Positions 10,360 through 22,146 of a stretch of DNA of 64,000 bases are shown here, in pieces; the stretch's first letter is position 1; the number at the start of each line of letters is the position of its first letter. This DNA is from Tubulanus polymorphus (Eukaryota > Nemertea > Palaeonemertea > Tubulaniformes > Tubulanidae), in contig NC_134027.1 of assembly GCF_964204645.1 (NCBI RefSeq), positions 24,850,485-24,914,484 on the forward strand. The letters run 5' to 3'. Below the pieces are notes generated by a model. The model had not been told where the DNA came from and made no database searches. It saw only the letters and a program-made list of their open reading frames with translations. The position numbers and the translations under genes were made by a program.

Positions 10360-13300
10360 TCAGAATTCGCACAAATAGTGTTGACTCCCAATCGCACGGA
10401 CGTCGTTCCATCCGACCAAGAGCGGATCGCTGTTTCTGTTTTGAACGAGTATGTAGCGTTCATACGTACCCGGTTCCCCGGAAAACCATGCATCATTGTA
10501 CGTGATCGCAGCACCGTCCGATTGCCAAATGAACTGTTGACCGCTATGCCGTATACCCCCCAAAATAAATCTACATGCTACAAAAAAATAACCAAGAAAA
10601 TATTGTTATAGTTTAGAATTTAAGTTTTGTCGTGGTTTTAAACTATGGCAGGCGCGGAACCAGCGTCATTCGGTGACTACAGCACAGTGAAAGAAGGGCA
10701 CCAACTTTGAAAAGGGCCAGTATTAATGCCCAGCAAGTGAGTTTGAGTGCCATTTATTGGTATCATGTCACTAAATTTGCCTTCACAATCAATTTGCTTG
10801 TGCCTTTTTTTTAGATTTTTGGCGAAATTTGTCCTTTTTCGATTATATTTATAGAGCAACAATAATGTTTCTTTTAGAATAGTGCTCTTTTGAGTAAAAG
10901 AAAATGCCTTAGATTGATTTTGGGCAATTTATTTTCATTCACATTTTGTCCTAGTACAGAAGGGCAATTATTTTTTATGGCGCATTGATATATTGTGTGC
11001 CCTTTTATTTACTTTTTCCCGAAACAAACATTTTTCAAGGGCATTTGAAAACTGCGACTACCGCACGTGCTGCATGTGCGATAGTCTGGATCCGCGCCTG
11101 CATGGACCGTCGATTTGATTTTACTTATTGCGATCTCAAAGATCAAAATACTAATCATTGATTATTATGTATGTATAAAGTTAGAAATCACGACGGACCC
11201 TTCGTATTAGAGCCTAAATCCGGGATTACACGAGCGTTTTGTCCCGTGACTAAAAGGCCCGGAACAACCGTTCACACGGGTTGCAAATAAAGGCCCGACC
11301 GAGGCCAAATCGTCCGAAGGTGATGACTTAAATCTACCACGTGTGCCATATATGTACAAATCTATTGGAGCGGGGATATTGCTTTCAGAAATGGTAAGTT
11401 CTCGCTTTGAACACAATGCTCACAATTGCGTACATGGAGGTTGGATATCAGCAAGATTTTAAGTATACATGTAATCTATAAACATTCTCTTATTGGAAAT
11501 TTCATCAACTTTGAAATAATTCTAAGGAAGAAATTTGAACTTTAATCAACGTTTAGTTGACTATCATTTTTCGAACACAGTTCACAGTGAAACGATCTCG
11601 ACGCTTATTAATCGAAAAGGGGCAGGAGCTCTTCACGTGCCAAGTTTCACTCGGAGTACACCGCATGTTTGCAGCGCTATCTGTGGCATTCAATGAATCC
11701 ACACAACCTAACGCGCTACATGTCTATTCTCATAAGACGTATCGATTAGTCAATACGAATCGGCTAAATGATTTGTGACAACGATAGAAGGTGTGTTTTC
11801 CGATACTTAAATATTGAGGTTATGCTAAGCCGTCTCGCGTATATTGTTCACGTGCGTCGCTGTCCGTCAAATGGAGCTTTTTCTAGAAACCGAAATCCTA
11901 CAAATATGGATCGTGGTTTATTTTTCCCATCACGCATTTCAATCGGGGACCTCCAACGCTCCTGTGGCAGTTGAGGATCCGCAAGGTTCGCTAGTAGTTG
12001 CTCGGTTTTCTGCGTTCAATTTCTTCTACATTTCAATGAAAACCAAATAATAATTGATAATATTGTACCCATATCTGAGTAGAAAATAAATCTAAAGTGG
12101 TTGGCGGGTCATGTGATAATGGATTCTTGGATAATCTTGAATTTGGGATTCCGATTATACTAATGCCAGCAGGTAGTTTCCAATCATCCTGCAGACTAGC
12201 GCTCCAAGCGGATCCTCGACTGCCACAGTAGCGACTTATATAAATCAAAGCAAACACAAATGAAAGGAAATTCGTAATGCGATTTTAGAAAATATTACCA
12301 TTGTTTCTCCATTTGTAGATTTGTTTCATTAAGGCGTAAGTTCTCGGTTCGGCGGCTCTAGCGCCCAGGCCTAGGCAGTAGTTCGAACCGGCAGAAAACC
12401 CCGTTTTTTTCGGACTCAGTTTATAATAGAGGACCTTGATCTTTGTAAATCCGGTTGGGCACTTTCTGTCTATAAAACGAATCGAAGCGTCAGAATGCGA
12501 TCTGAACCGTTAGTAAGAATAACAAAATGTCAGGCCTAAATCAAGCCCGCAGACAGGTTTATTCGAAGGTCTTCTCAATGAAATAAATAGCCTTCGGTTT
12601 AATATCACTGTGGATCCAGTTCCACAGTAAAGCTGTATGGGTTTAATTTTACTGTGAATCCAGTTCCACAGTTGTGTGAGTTTAATTTGACCCAGGATCC
12701 AGTTCCACAGTTGTGTGAGTTTAATTTGACCCTGGATCCAGTTCCACAGTTGTGTGAGTTTAATTTGACCCTGGATCCAGTTCCACAGTTCTGTGGGTTT
12801 AATTTGACTCTGGGTCCAGTTCCACAGTTGTGTGAGTTTAATTTGACCCTGGATCCAGTTCCACAGTTGTGTGAGTTTAATTTGACCCTGGATCCAGTTC
12901 CACAGTTGTGTGAGTTTAATTTGACTCTGGATCCAGTTCCACAGTTCTGTGGGTTTAATTTGACTCTGGGTCCAGTTCCACAGTTGTGTGGGTTTAATTT
13001 GACTCTGGATCCAGTTCCACAGTTGTATGGGTTTAATTGGACTGTGGATCCAGTTCCACAGTTGTGTGGGTTTATTTCGACTCTGGATCCAGTTTCACAA
13101 TGCGTGTGCACGCCGTTTTCCAACTCACCTTTGAAGAAGACAGTTTTTACGCTATTACCGCCGTCAGGATCCTCGTAAGCCATCGCCGCGTAGTTGTAGA
13201 GATTCACTCGCCACGAATATTCAGCGATCATCTCCGTATCAAAGCCCAGGCACTCGTCCTGTGTCGCGCATTCCACCGCGCAAGCGAAGAAACTTCGACA

Positions 13301-13456
13301 ACTTCGTATTTCGTACGGCGCGCTGTCGGCTGGAATCGTTATTTGTCGATACTTATTTCCGCTGCGGGTATTCGACGAAGAAAACGAAGGTGGCATGAAG
13401 TCAGCGATAATCAAGTTTAGGCCGATTACCAGTGAAGCTAATGTACCCTTCATCAC
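10360..13456 (-). CDS. Secreted PAN/apple plus C-type-lectin protein
   Basis: Three exons join in phase: 13456-13129, 12469-12299 and 10577-10360 (stop). They encode 238 residues. The start ATG at 13456 opens a hydrophobic signal peptide (GTLASLVIGLNLIIA). A PAN/apple-like domain follows (residues about 35-109) with the cysteine run R-S-C-R-S-F-F-A-C-A-V-E-C and D-E-C-L-G-F-D. Exons 2 and 3 form a C-type-lectin fold: K-C-P-T-G-F-T near residue 113, N-Y-C-L-G-L-G-A, F-I-W-Q-S-D-G, W-F-S-G-E-P-G and the closing W-N-D ... H-Y-L-C-E-F. The calcium-site triplets EPN and WND are only partly kept (EPG, WND), so sugar binding is uncertain. The donors TTCAAAG/gtgagt and AATG/gtaata are strong. Probably an extracellular lectin. 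The reading frame also runs unbroken into intron 1, a 39-bp minisatellite; I treat that as intronic. Confidence 0.85.
12610..13103. repeat. 39-bp minisatellite in PAN-lectin intron 1
   Basis: About twelve and a half units of a 39-bp sequence (core GATCCAGTTCCACAGTTGTG then GGTTTAATTTGACTCTG), with a few substitutions per unit. The period is a multiple of three and the array has no stop on either strand, which creates long spurious open frames. Related units occur at 18709-18973 and at 21885-21910. Confidence 0.95.
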
Positions 13457-15999
13457 GGCGGGAACGATGTTTTTACTTGAAGTTTATACCGCTATTAATA
13501 AGGCTAGAAACACGCGCTTTGTCGACAGCAGGAATCAACGCGTTTACAATATTGATGAAGTTTCAATAATTGCGCATTGACGAGTTCAGTCACAGTTTGT
13601 ACTCCGTCTTTCAACAATAGACCGTGGACTATAAACCGAACTCGTCCGGATTCGATTGACTAGTCTCAACGACCGGTTTTGCCCATCCCATTTCAAGGAC
13701 TAACTGCCAAACTTACGAAAACTCATCCTCCCCCGGCAGGCATTCGAACCCGATGGTATCGAGATTGCCACGGCACGAAACCCTGCCATAATCGACCGTG
13801 TGCGCAGATACATGCGCAGTTCAGATAATGTGATTTTTGCCAATCAGAAATCCCGTTTTATTAAAATAAAACGGGATTTTCGGTTTTCCCATTCATAGTT
13901 CTTCCTTGAAATTTGCCTCAACGATTATACAACGAGCAATCTGATTGGTGCCGCCAGTTTTCGTTCGGAAAGCTGCGCATGTACCAGCGCACCCGGTCTA
14001 CTGATGCAGGGGTTCGTGCCGTGACTGAGTGTAGCGATGCCTTCAGGTGCGAGTCCCTGCAGAGGGAGGATGACGAAAACTGGACTAAAACATTTTGCTT
14101 TAATAGTTTCACACAGCGTTCCAGCCGTGTATGGAGCCGGGGCCTGATATCATCTTTACTCATGACTTATTTCAGAAGGGGTTATGTACCTGAGATTCGA
14201 TACTTACATGACCGATAGAACATGGTGAATTCATGGATGTAGTATGAAATATGTACTGTTTTGTTTCATGCCAGACCCGTCTGGTAGACCTAGAAGTAGA
14301 ACCTACATTTGACGGGATCCAAAAAATGAAGTTAAGGATTCGAACCCGGGCCCGCAGGCCCGATGACGAATAGATGCGTTGACGAAATCTAAATATACTA
14401 ACGGAAATTCACTAATCAAATTGGTGTCGAATACTTCGGAATGAATCTTCCAATTCCAATCCGCGTCATTTAATAGAAAGGTCACCAACCTTTGCGGTTT
14501 GAACGAACAACAACTATACGAAGATATTTACACGGTTTTAGTCGAGACACGCGGGTATAAAACAGGTTTTTTTACCCGAAGCCGACACTGTGTTGTTATC
14601 GTTTACCTGATAGATGGCGCTTTAGTGCAGCCAGTCGCGCAGCCGAATGCCTCGTAAATCGTGTATTATTATTAGGACGGTAAGCAGCCTTTCCATGCTA
14701 AGAACAAACACATAACGCATTGTGCCCGCGGTTTGAGTTCATCAACAGAGTATTCTGAAACTAAAATGTCTGCCCCGACGTCGCTCGGAATAATCTGAGG
14801 GGAAGGAAGGAGTCCTTTCTTGGTATTTTGCGTGGAGTGTTAGGCAGGTTTCGATTGAACTTATTACGGTTCAAAGATATGAATTATGGATGATGAACTC
14901 TCTACCGGTCGCTTCTATACTGAATGATATTCCAGAATTGGTACAGTGTTTTCTAGTAGAAACGGCGCGGCGCGCCTGAAGAGAATTCCGGAATCGTTAC
15001 CAATCGAAACCAGCTGTATAGTTTCGTCACATTCGAAAGAGGCCGAAGGAAATTCAATAATCGATGCAGAGACATTGTATATCTTGTCTAATGAATTATT
15101 AAGCGGCGTTTTCACGATAATCACATCTGAACTCAAACCGTCGAAACGCGTGTGCCGGATTCGATTATGGATCCCGAAACCGGTTCTGACAAACTGGTCC
15201 GGCTGCCTGCTGCCTTTACCGAGATTATTTGATGTATCAACGGTGTTGAAATTCAAAACTCGTAGCAAAAGTCTAATTTTCATCGTAGGCAGGGGTGGAT
15301 ACAGGAGTTTAGGATAGGGAGCCCAAAACTTTAAGCCAAGTAGTATATGCATGTACATGGCATAAAGTGAGTACGGTATGCTGTTCATGCATTCTATCCT
15401 CCCCCAAGCAAAGAAGATCATTTTTAGCATCTAGAGTGGTCTTAAAACAATATAACCATGCAATCATGTTATTTAGAAAAAAGTAGGAGTGGACCCCTTG
15501 GACATCCCCTTAATATACCACTGGCAGTACCTTTATATAACGGAAACAAACTACCGCAAAATATCACTATCAGTGGATATACTAACAACCATTCAACAAA
15601 TTGTGAATACTTAAGATATACCAGAAAGGTACTTTTGAAGCGGAATTCCGTCAGGTTTCTCCGGAATCTATGTTTTGCGGAATTCCAAGAAAGAAACGTA
15701 ATTTCAAAAACACAAACGGGGTTCAATATAAAAAAGAATTTATTGCTCTAATGAAAACAAACGTGAAATCTACTGTGTATGTTACAGAATGTCGATAATC
15801 GAACAAAAACTGGGGCGGATCCAGGGGCCAATCACATCATCCCAAAAGCGATGATTTCTAAAAAAGGCTATATTAGGTGTACTCCCGTACTGAAATGCAC
15901 AATTGTCTTTATTAACATACAGAGCGCTCAATAAATTTGATGGATATCTACTAGTCTCACTTGTCTTCCTGGATCCACCCCGCTACGGACACGACCGCT
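13457..15999. other. Intergenic between PAN-lectin and P450 genes
   Basis: No supported gene. Contents are a small hairpin at about 13852-13880 (CCCGTTTTATT against AATAAAACGGG), a MITE-like copy at 14845-15020, and overlapping open frames on both strands at 14915-15430 without domain signatures. The P450 mRNA probably ends here: AATAAA on the minus strand lies at 15908-15913, about 90 bases past its stop codon. Confidence 0.55.
14845..15020. mobile_element. MITE-like copy, GTTTCGATTG / ATTCCGGAAT family
   Basis: The ends GGTTTCGATTGAAC and CCAATCGAAACC are inverted. The interior has CTCTCTACCGGTCGCTTCTAT and GAATTCCGGAATCG. The same order of motifs recurs at 16325-16495, 21508-21690 and, doubled, 27790-28080, so this is a dispersed non-autonomous family. 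Confidence 0.6.
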
Positions 16000-18900
16000 T
16001 CAGTTTTCATTCCGCGCCTGAATCATGACCTTGACCCCGTGAGCAGGCGTGATGGTTCCGCCTTCTGACGTCATGAGCGGTACTTCCATCTCGTCTGTTT
16101 TGACGATCGTGTATTTCTTCATGACGTTGGCCAGCGCTAGTTTCGCCTCGAGCAAGGCGAAACGCATCCCGATACAGTTTCGTGGCCCCGCCCCGAACGA
16201 CAGGAACGCCATCGGATGTCGATTTTCTTGCGCTTCCGGTGAAAATCTGTAACGGAATTTATGATTTGAAATTCAAATTAAACACGCGTTATATTGAACA
16301 AACCGTATGAGTTTAAAAACGACTTAGGCGGGCTTCGATTGAACGTATTCCATTTTTAGAATATCAATTCCGAATCACTAACTCTCTACCGCTGTCGCTT
16401 CTATCAGGTTTACAGACTATCATATTCCGGAATAGGTAGAGCGTATTCTGACTGTAACGAACGCTACAGAAGGGAATTCCGGAATCGTTAGACAACATCC
16501 TTTATTTCTTTTCTTTTACTTTTCGTTTTCACTTCATTATCATCCATTTAATTATTAATTTTTGTACAGTTTTCGTTGTTTTATATTGTTTGTTGTTGTG
16601 GACGGAGCCTAGAAGTCTATATCTCACAGATTACAGCCTTAAAGCTTATCTGTGGTCCCCTACGAGATTCCGACCATTGTCATAACAATATTAGAATTAT
16701 CGTTGTAATGAATACAATCAGGGAAGTCTCATCACACTTCCCTGATACAATCAAGGAGAACATTTTACATTATATCAGCTTCTTGAATAGACTAATTGAA
16801 ACCCATTATAATCTGTTATTGATGAAAGCTACAAACCGTTCTGGGTCGAATAGAGATGGGTCAGTCGGACCCCAAACTTCGGGGTCGTTGTGTATGGTCA
16901 GTACGTCTGGTAAAATGGAGACTCCTTCCTTCACTAGAATACCGTTAATCATAACGTCTTTCAAACATCGTCTGGACGTGACCCTTTTAGATGAAAAATG
17001 AAGAGAAAATATTGTTTGTATCCCGATTTCACCCAATAATCGAAATTCTATGACTGCGCATGATTTGAATGACTGGCGGACATTGGTGGTTAATCGGAAT
17101 CAGTAGAAAGTTTACTGAAACGGTTCTCTAAATGTTGAGCAATTGTTAAGTTGAACCTTGACCGTGACAGACTAGACGAATTTTCAAGACGGCGAATCAA
17201 TTCACGCGAATATACGTAACATAAGCCAAAATTCGCCCAGTGTGTGCCGCCAAAACTCAGCGAAAAATTCGCATACTGAATCATGTGAGCAATTTGATGG
17301 GATATTTCAATTCGCGTCTCTCTTATATGACGATTTATTCACCGAAGAAATTCTTTCACAGGCTTTAAGGTACAAGCCTGCAAAGAATCTGAGACATCGG
17401 TTGCAAATTCTGGAAATATTTTTAAAAAAGTCAAACAGCGTGTCAAAAATGTAATATCATTATGATGAACGTCACATTGCGAGCTTTGATAACGCATTTT
17501 TGACACGCTGTTTTTTAATTTGAGAATACTCGCAGATTTGCGACCGATCTTTTAGATATTTTGCTAAATTGTCGACGATGCTCTTAGGATATTTTATGAC
17601 TATTTCCAATGAAGTCGGTTTTTCGAACGCTTAGAATATGGTTTTGATACGTACGATGGCGCAATCGGGTGAAGGCGCAAAACCTCGTTCAATACCATAT
17701 CCAAATATTGCATTTTCTGGATGTTCGTGTAATTCGGTGCCTCCTGAAATGATAAATAGCATTAAATTCGAATGAGATGTAATGAATTTATTGGTCATCG
17801 GTTAAATGGAAATTTAATGAAATCATAAGCGAAGAGTTGATTGAATATTGTTTTGAGGAATTGTCAAGATTTTGGTCAAAGCTGCAACAATTTGTACTGC
17901 TGCCAATGTGCATAGTTTTCAATCCCGTGTCCTGTCAACACTTTGGGGTTAAGAAAACTAGCTAAAATCTTAAAACCGGTTTCTATTATAGTTGACTATC
18001 CGAGATCTAAAGTTGTATATTGTACAATTTCAACTAGATGGGAAACTAGTCACCAAACCTGTAATATGGCAACATGGCGTCATCACGGTATAAGGGCACG
18101 ACCTCAATATGACGGATGCGAACAAAAGCGGTGACGTCAGTGGTGCAGATTTGCCGAAGAGCCTGACACGGGTCATTGGGCGCAACAAGCTCCTCTACTA
18201 GTCAGATGATGTTGTTATGATCGAAACATGTTCAACATTCGGCAAAACATCAAACACACCGCTTACATCCCAGTTAACTTCTGTGCAAAATACTAAGGTC
18301 GTGAACTAATGGCAGACGACAGCAAGTCTATATTTTGATCAGGATGAATTCGACGGTAATAAATCTGCGAATTCAATATCCATTGTATCCATATTTGTAC
18401 AGTTTTCGCAACATTTGAAAAAAATCTACGGATACAATTTACGGTGAATTCAACATTTCTCTTATTCTGAGGTTAATTTCGGTTACCCCGTCCGGCGTAA
18501 ATTCATCGATGTTTTCTTGCAGTTTTTCTTGTTTATCTGGATTCAGCGCCAGTTCGTATGCCGCGTATCCCAAAGCGTTGCTGGTCGTCTCGTAGCCGGC
18601 AATCAAAAACAACTCGCTGTTCGATTTAATCTCCTAGAAATCAGACAGAGACATTGAATGTATTTATATATAGCAAAATAACAAAGGCCAAAGCAGACAA
18701 CCTCTTCGAACTGTGGAACTGGCATCAGAGACCAATTGAACCCACACAACTGTGGAACTGGAGTCAGATTAAAACCACGCAACTGTGGAACTGGATCGAG
18801 AACCGAATTAAGCCCACAAAATTGTGAAATTGGAACCAGAGTCAAATCGAACCCACTCAACTGTGGAACTGGATCAAGAAACGAATCAAACCCACAAAAC

Positions 18901-21900
18901 TGTGGAACTTGACCCATAGCCAGATTAAACCTACAGAACTGTGGATCTTGAACCAGAGTTAGATTAAACCCAAAAATCTCGGAAGAGGATCCGTTCAAAG
19001 TTAAACCAAACATGAAAACTGTTTCATAGGTTTGGGTAAAATTGCAACCAAACCGCGATGGAGTTTGGCCGCAAACTTTGCGCGAAATATCTTACGTTTA
19101 TCGTGAGTCGTTTTGCGAACATCTTTCCTCCGCTCAACACCGATGTATTCGTCGTTTTTTCCTCGGTGATCGCTTCATTTCTATAAACAGATCTTTCGTT
19201 TTCGAAGTCGATGTTTTCGGTTTCTGCGGCGAGCATTATAGTGAGGAAGTCTGGTCTACCGGTCTGCGTGGTAGTCGAATAAAAAAAAAAAACAAGGACA
19301 AAGTTGAATTCAGATTTTTTGCAGCTTTTTCAAAAACCTCCGTAAAATGATTGATTGAATTCTTTACCGGATTCTGTTTTCTATCTTTGATGATTTCCAT
19401 GCACTTTTTCTTCAGGAAACCCGTCATCCACGCATTTTTAACTGGTGCAAATAGTACGCGTAGGAAACTTTTGAACTCGGGTAGAGCCACTGAAAAAAAG
19501 ATGATGAAAGTTAGGTTGAACTTTCAAACAAGAGCCCGGAATTGATGCAACTGCAAGTACATGGTCCTTAGATTGTGTATAGAACAAAAATGAGTTTTGA
19601 CTGGTCTTAAGTTGTTAGATCGGTTATAGATCCAAAATGAGTTCAGACTGGTCTTAAGTTGTTAGATTGGCTATTGAACCAAAATAAGCTTAGACTCGTC
19701 TTAAATTGTTAGATTGGTTATAGATCCAAAATTAGCTTAGACTGGTCCTAAGTTGTTAGATTGGTTATAGACCCATGAAATTATCTTACATTAATGTACT
19801 CGCAATGCGAATGGCCTCAGGGTCCAATCTTTAGATAGACTTAAACGATGAAATTTAAACTAGACACTAGAAATGGCCCGCAAGAATTTCAGTCTATACC
19901 TGCTGATGTTAACATGGCTTTAACGGCGAAAGGCATTTTGTCGGGCTGTAGACGCGAGAATACGTGACGACACGCGACCAAGAACGGATCAGACGGATTA
20001 CTCTGCGACTGTACCTGTATACCAAAAGCCACCGACGCTATCACGTCTAACGTTAACCCTTGGAAAATTCTATATAAAACAAGGAAATAAAACTTCAATT
20101 GAATGATTTTTAAACGATACAATCAACAAGGACTCGATTAGGTCTTGCGGTATCTAAAAACTGAGAGGACAACACCGTCAGCCTATACCAATGGTTTAGA
20201 CTAGGTACTAACTGTAATATGTCGAAAGTTTTTCCCTGTTTGTTTTTAGCGTCTAACGATTCCATCATAGTCCCGATACAATCTTGCACAAGGGGCGTCA
20301 TCTGGAAAGGGCAAACAAAGTCCGAACTTTATATTAAGAAACCTAGGAAAAATTTCGTTTTTTTCAATCGAAGATTTGACCGTGTCGCAATAGGCCTCGG
20401 CAAATGAGTCGTATTTTTTCTTTTTTTTGTATTTTTTTTTTACAATATTCACCTTTTTCATTTTATTTGTCGAAAATGCGGGACTGACAATGCTGCGCAG
20501 GCGTTTCCAGCGGAAGCCCTCGGCGAGAAACATGCTGATATTTTCTGGTTTCGACGGATCATCTCCGATTGCGAAAAGCTAAACAAGATTAGAAAAACAC
20601 AAAGAAACATTATAAATGTTTGAAATAGGGAAAGATTAGAATGTGTCTGATGTCTAGAGAATTGATCTGGTAGTCTTACCTTTCTTGCCGAAAATTTACT
20701 AAATTCTTTCACGAATACTTGCTGAATGACGTCGAGGTCTGACGTCACCAGAACCGGCGTGTTGGCGCTCTCGTAATACCTGTGTCAAAAAACAAGTGTC
20801 ATCGCTGATAACCCTGAGTCACGTGGAAAGTCTGATAAACCTATTAACCTTGACCCCGGTGTTAGTGAAGATATATGAAACCCTAGTAGAATAGGGGACT
20901 GGGTCCAAATCTCCCTATGACATCATCAAATCGATTACTAGTTATTGGACCGTTCAGCCACACACACGATAGGTGCATCTAGGCCGATACTTAGTTCGCA
21001 AAGGTTACCGCACTCCGGGTACAAATTTCATGTGATCATAATTACCCGTATGTTGAACCGTATTTCTGCGTCCATTTTCGGACTGTTTGACTGGGGCCCT
21101 GAAATACAAAACTTGTAATTGAACTCCCTGGAAACTGTAAGTTGCACAGTCGGACGATAAAAGTAGAACATAGTCTTAAAACTAGGACCGCGGTCTCAAG
21201 TTTTAGACTGGCGCAACGTCCCTGATATTCACCAGAAACCTATTTTAGTCAAATGAATAATGATCCTGGTCGAGGCTTTTTCTACTTACTAATTCCTGGA
21301 GTTGAACTGCATTTGCGAATAGGATATTCGGTTGCGGTCCTGGAATACCACGATCTTTGAAAAACGAATATTTTTGTTTTCGCTGCCTATAAATGGAATG
21401 TTTGACACAAGAAAAAACGATTATTCAGATGACGTTCGGGCGGAAATAACGTTCACTTAAAATGCTTTCTGAGGACTTCAACGATTCAATAGCATTATTG
21501 CTGATTTACTTAGGGTAGGTTTCGTTTGAATATATTCCGGTTTAGGAAAAGAAAAGAAATTCCGGATTACAAACTCGCTACCGGTCGCATCTATCAGGTG
21601 TACGGAATATGCTATTCCGAGGAAGAGCGTATATTTCCGTCGAAACGAACGCCTCAGAAAAAAATAGAGACCAAAAGAGAACAATCGAAACTTGCCTTAT
21701 TCTATGAAAATATGCTTGTTATTTGCTAATAACAGCCTTATGGTTCTTGACTCAAACGATCCATGAATTAGTGTTAGGCCATCTTTCAGAAATGTGCGTC
21801 ATTATGTTGGTTCAATTGAAATATTTTTTGTTACAGTTTGAGTAAATACGAGCAAATCACTTTCACTATTATATAATAACTAAGTGGATCCAGTTCCACA

Positions 21901-22080
21901 GTTGTGAGTTAGATTTGAATCGCGAGTTGAAATCTTAAGTTCGTTTCCGATGTTTAAACTCTAAGAGCCAAATCTAAAACTGCAACTGCGAAGCTGGATC
22001 TTGCTGGTGCTTGCGGCTTACCTGTAGAAAATCCACACCAGAACACCGACGATAACAGCTAATACGGCGCTAACATACAT
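16000..22080 (-). CDS. Cytochrome P450, CYP3-clan (CYP3A-like) monooxygenase
   Basis: Thirteen exons join in phase: 22080-22022, 21386-21290, 21098-21046, 20779-20680, 20578-20453, 20301-20213, 20069-19900, 19489-19368, 19263-19096, 18633-18487, 17743-17655, 16983-16837 and 16246-16000. They give 537 residues, slightly long for a roughly 500-residue family. A hydrophobic N-terminal anchor (MYVSAVLAVIVGVLVWIFY) places it on the ER membrane. All signatures are present: R-G-I-P-G-P hinge, W127xxxR131 in helix C, I-helix A-G-Y-E-T-T (340-345), K-helix E397xxR400, P-E-R-F (454-457) and haem loop F-G-A-G-P-R-N-C-I-G with Cys480 as the iron ligand. L-D-V-I-A-S-V-A-F-G-I-Q-V and R-F-A-L-L-E-A-K are typical of CYP3/CYP5-like enzymes. 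It should be an NADPH-P450-reductase-dependent oxidase of lipophilic substrates; the substrate is unknown. Two donors (gttagt at 20212, gtttgt at 16836) were chosen over neighbours because only they keep phase. Confidence 0.93.
16325..16495. mobile_element. MITE-like copy in last P450 intron
   Basis: Contains CTTCGATTGAACGTATTCC, CTCTCTACCGCTGTCGCTTC, TATTCCGGAATAGG and GAATTCCGGAATCGTTA in the same order as the 14845 copy. It lies between the last two P450 exons. Confidence 0.6.
17437..17512. repeat. Intronic inverted repeat in P450 gene
   Basis: CAGCGTGTCAAAAATG (about 17437-17453) is matched by its complement CATTTTTGACACGCTG (about 17494-17510) around a 40-base loop. It is in the P450 intron 16984-17654. 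It could be a transposon remnant or an RNA hairpin. Confidence 0.7.
18709..18973. repeat. Degenerate 39-40-bp minisatellite in P450 intron
   Basis: About six diverged units of ACTGTGGAACTGG plus AGATTAAACCCAC, the reverse-strand form of the array at 12610-13103. It lies between P450 exons 10 and 9 and produces a spurious open frame. Confidence 0.85.
19560..19785. repeat. Tandem ~47-bp repeat (TTAGATTGGTTATAGA unit) in P450 intron
   Basis: Four to five units of TTAGATTGGTTATAGATCC, AAAATTAGCTTAGACTGG and TCTTAAGTTG follow each other in the intron 19490-19899. The unit is the internal phrase of the dispersed TGGTCTTAAG element family. Confidence 0.85.
21508..21690. mobile_element. MITE-like copy in P450 intron 1
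   Basis: Contains AGGTTTCGTTTGAATATATTCC, ACTCGCTACCGGTCGCATCTATCAGG and GAATATGCTATTCCGAGG in the family order, ending near ACAATCGAAACTTGCC. It lies between the first two P450 exons. Confidence 0.6.
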
Positions 22081-22136
22081 GTCGATCGATTCAGGCTATA
22101 GCTACAAGTTTTTACATAAGGCCTCAATCAGCTCCG

Positions 22137-22146
22137 TTTTATATAA
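22137..22146 (-). promoter_or_regulatory. Candidate TATA box of the P450 gene
   Basis: On the minus strand this reads TTATATAAAA, about 60 bases before the ATG at 22080. That leaves room for a start site near 22110 and a short leader. An AGGTCA half-site, the nuclear-receptor core element, lies about 15 bases further upstream on the plus strand. Position and consensus are the only evidence. Confidence 0.45.

Noticed and set aside
10025-10411. 128-residue minus-strand frame over the last CNB exon
   Set aside because: It is antisense to a well-supported exon and has no domain; the true minus-strand gene uses a different frame that stops at 10360.
12605-13128. 283-residue minus-strand frame reading from the PAN exon through a 13-residue repeat domain
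   Set aside because: A strong donor (AAAG/gtgagt) sits just before the repeats, and splicing there joins in phase to two exons that complete a C-type-lectin fold. The repeat part is the intronic minisatellite.
12654-13178. 174-residue plus-strand repeat protein
   Set aside because: It is the other strand of the same 39-bp array, whose period is a multiple of three, so stops are absent by chance of the unit.
14915-15430. 171-residue minus-strand and 123-residue plus-strand frames
   Set aside because: They overlap each other, include a MITE-like copy, and show no recognised motif or linked splice partners.
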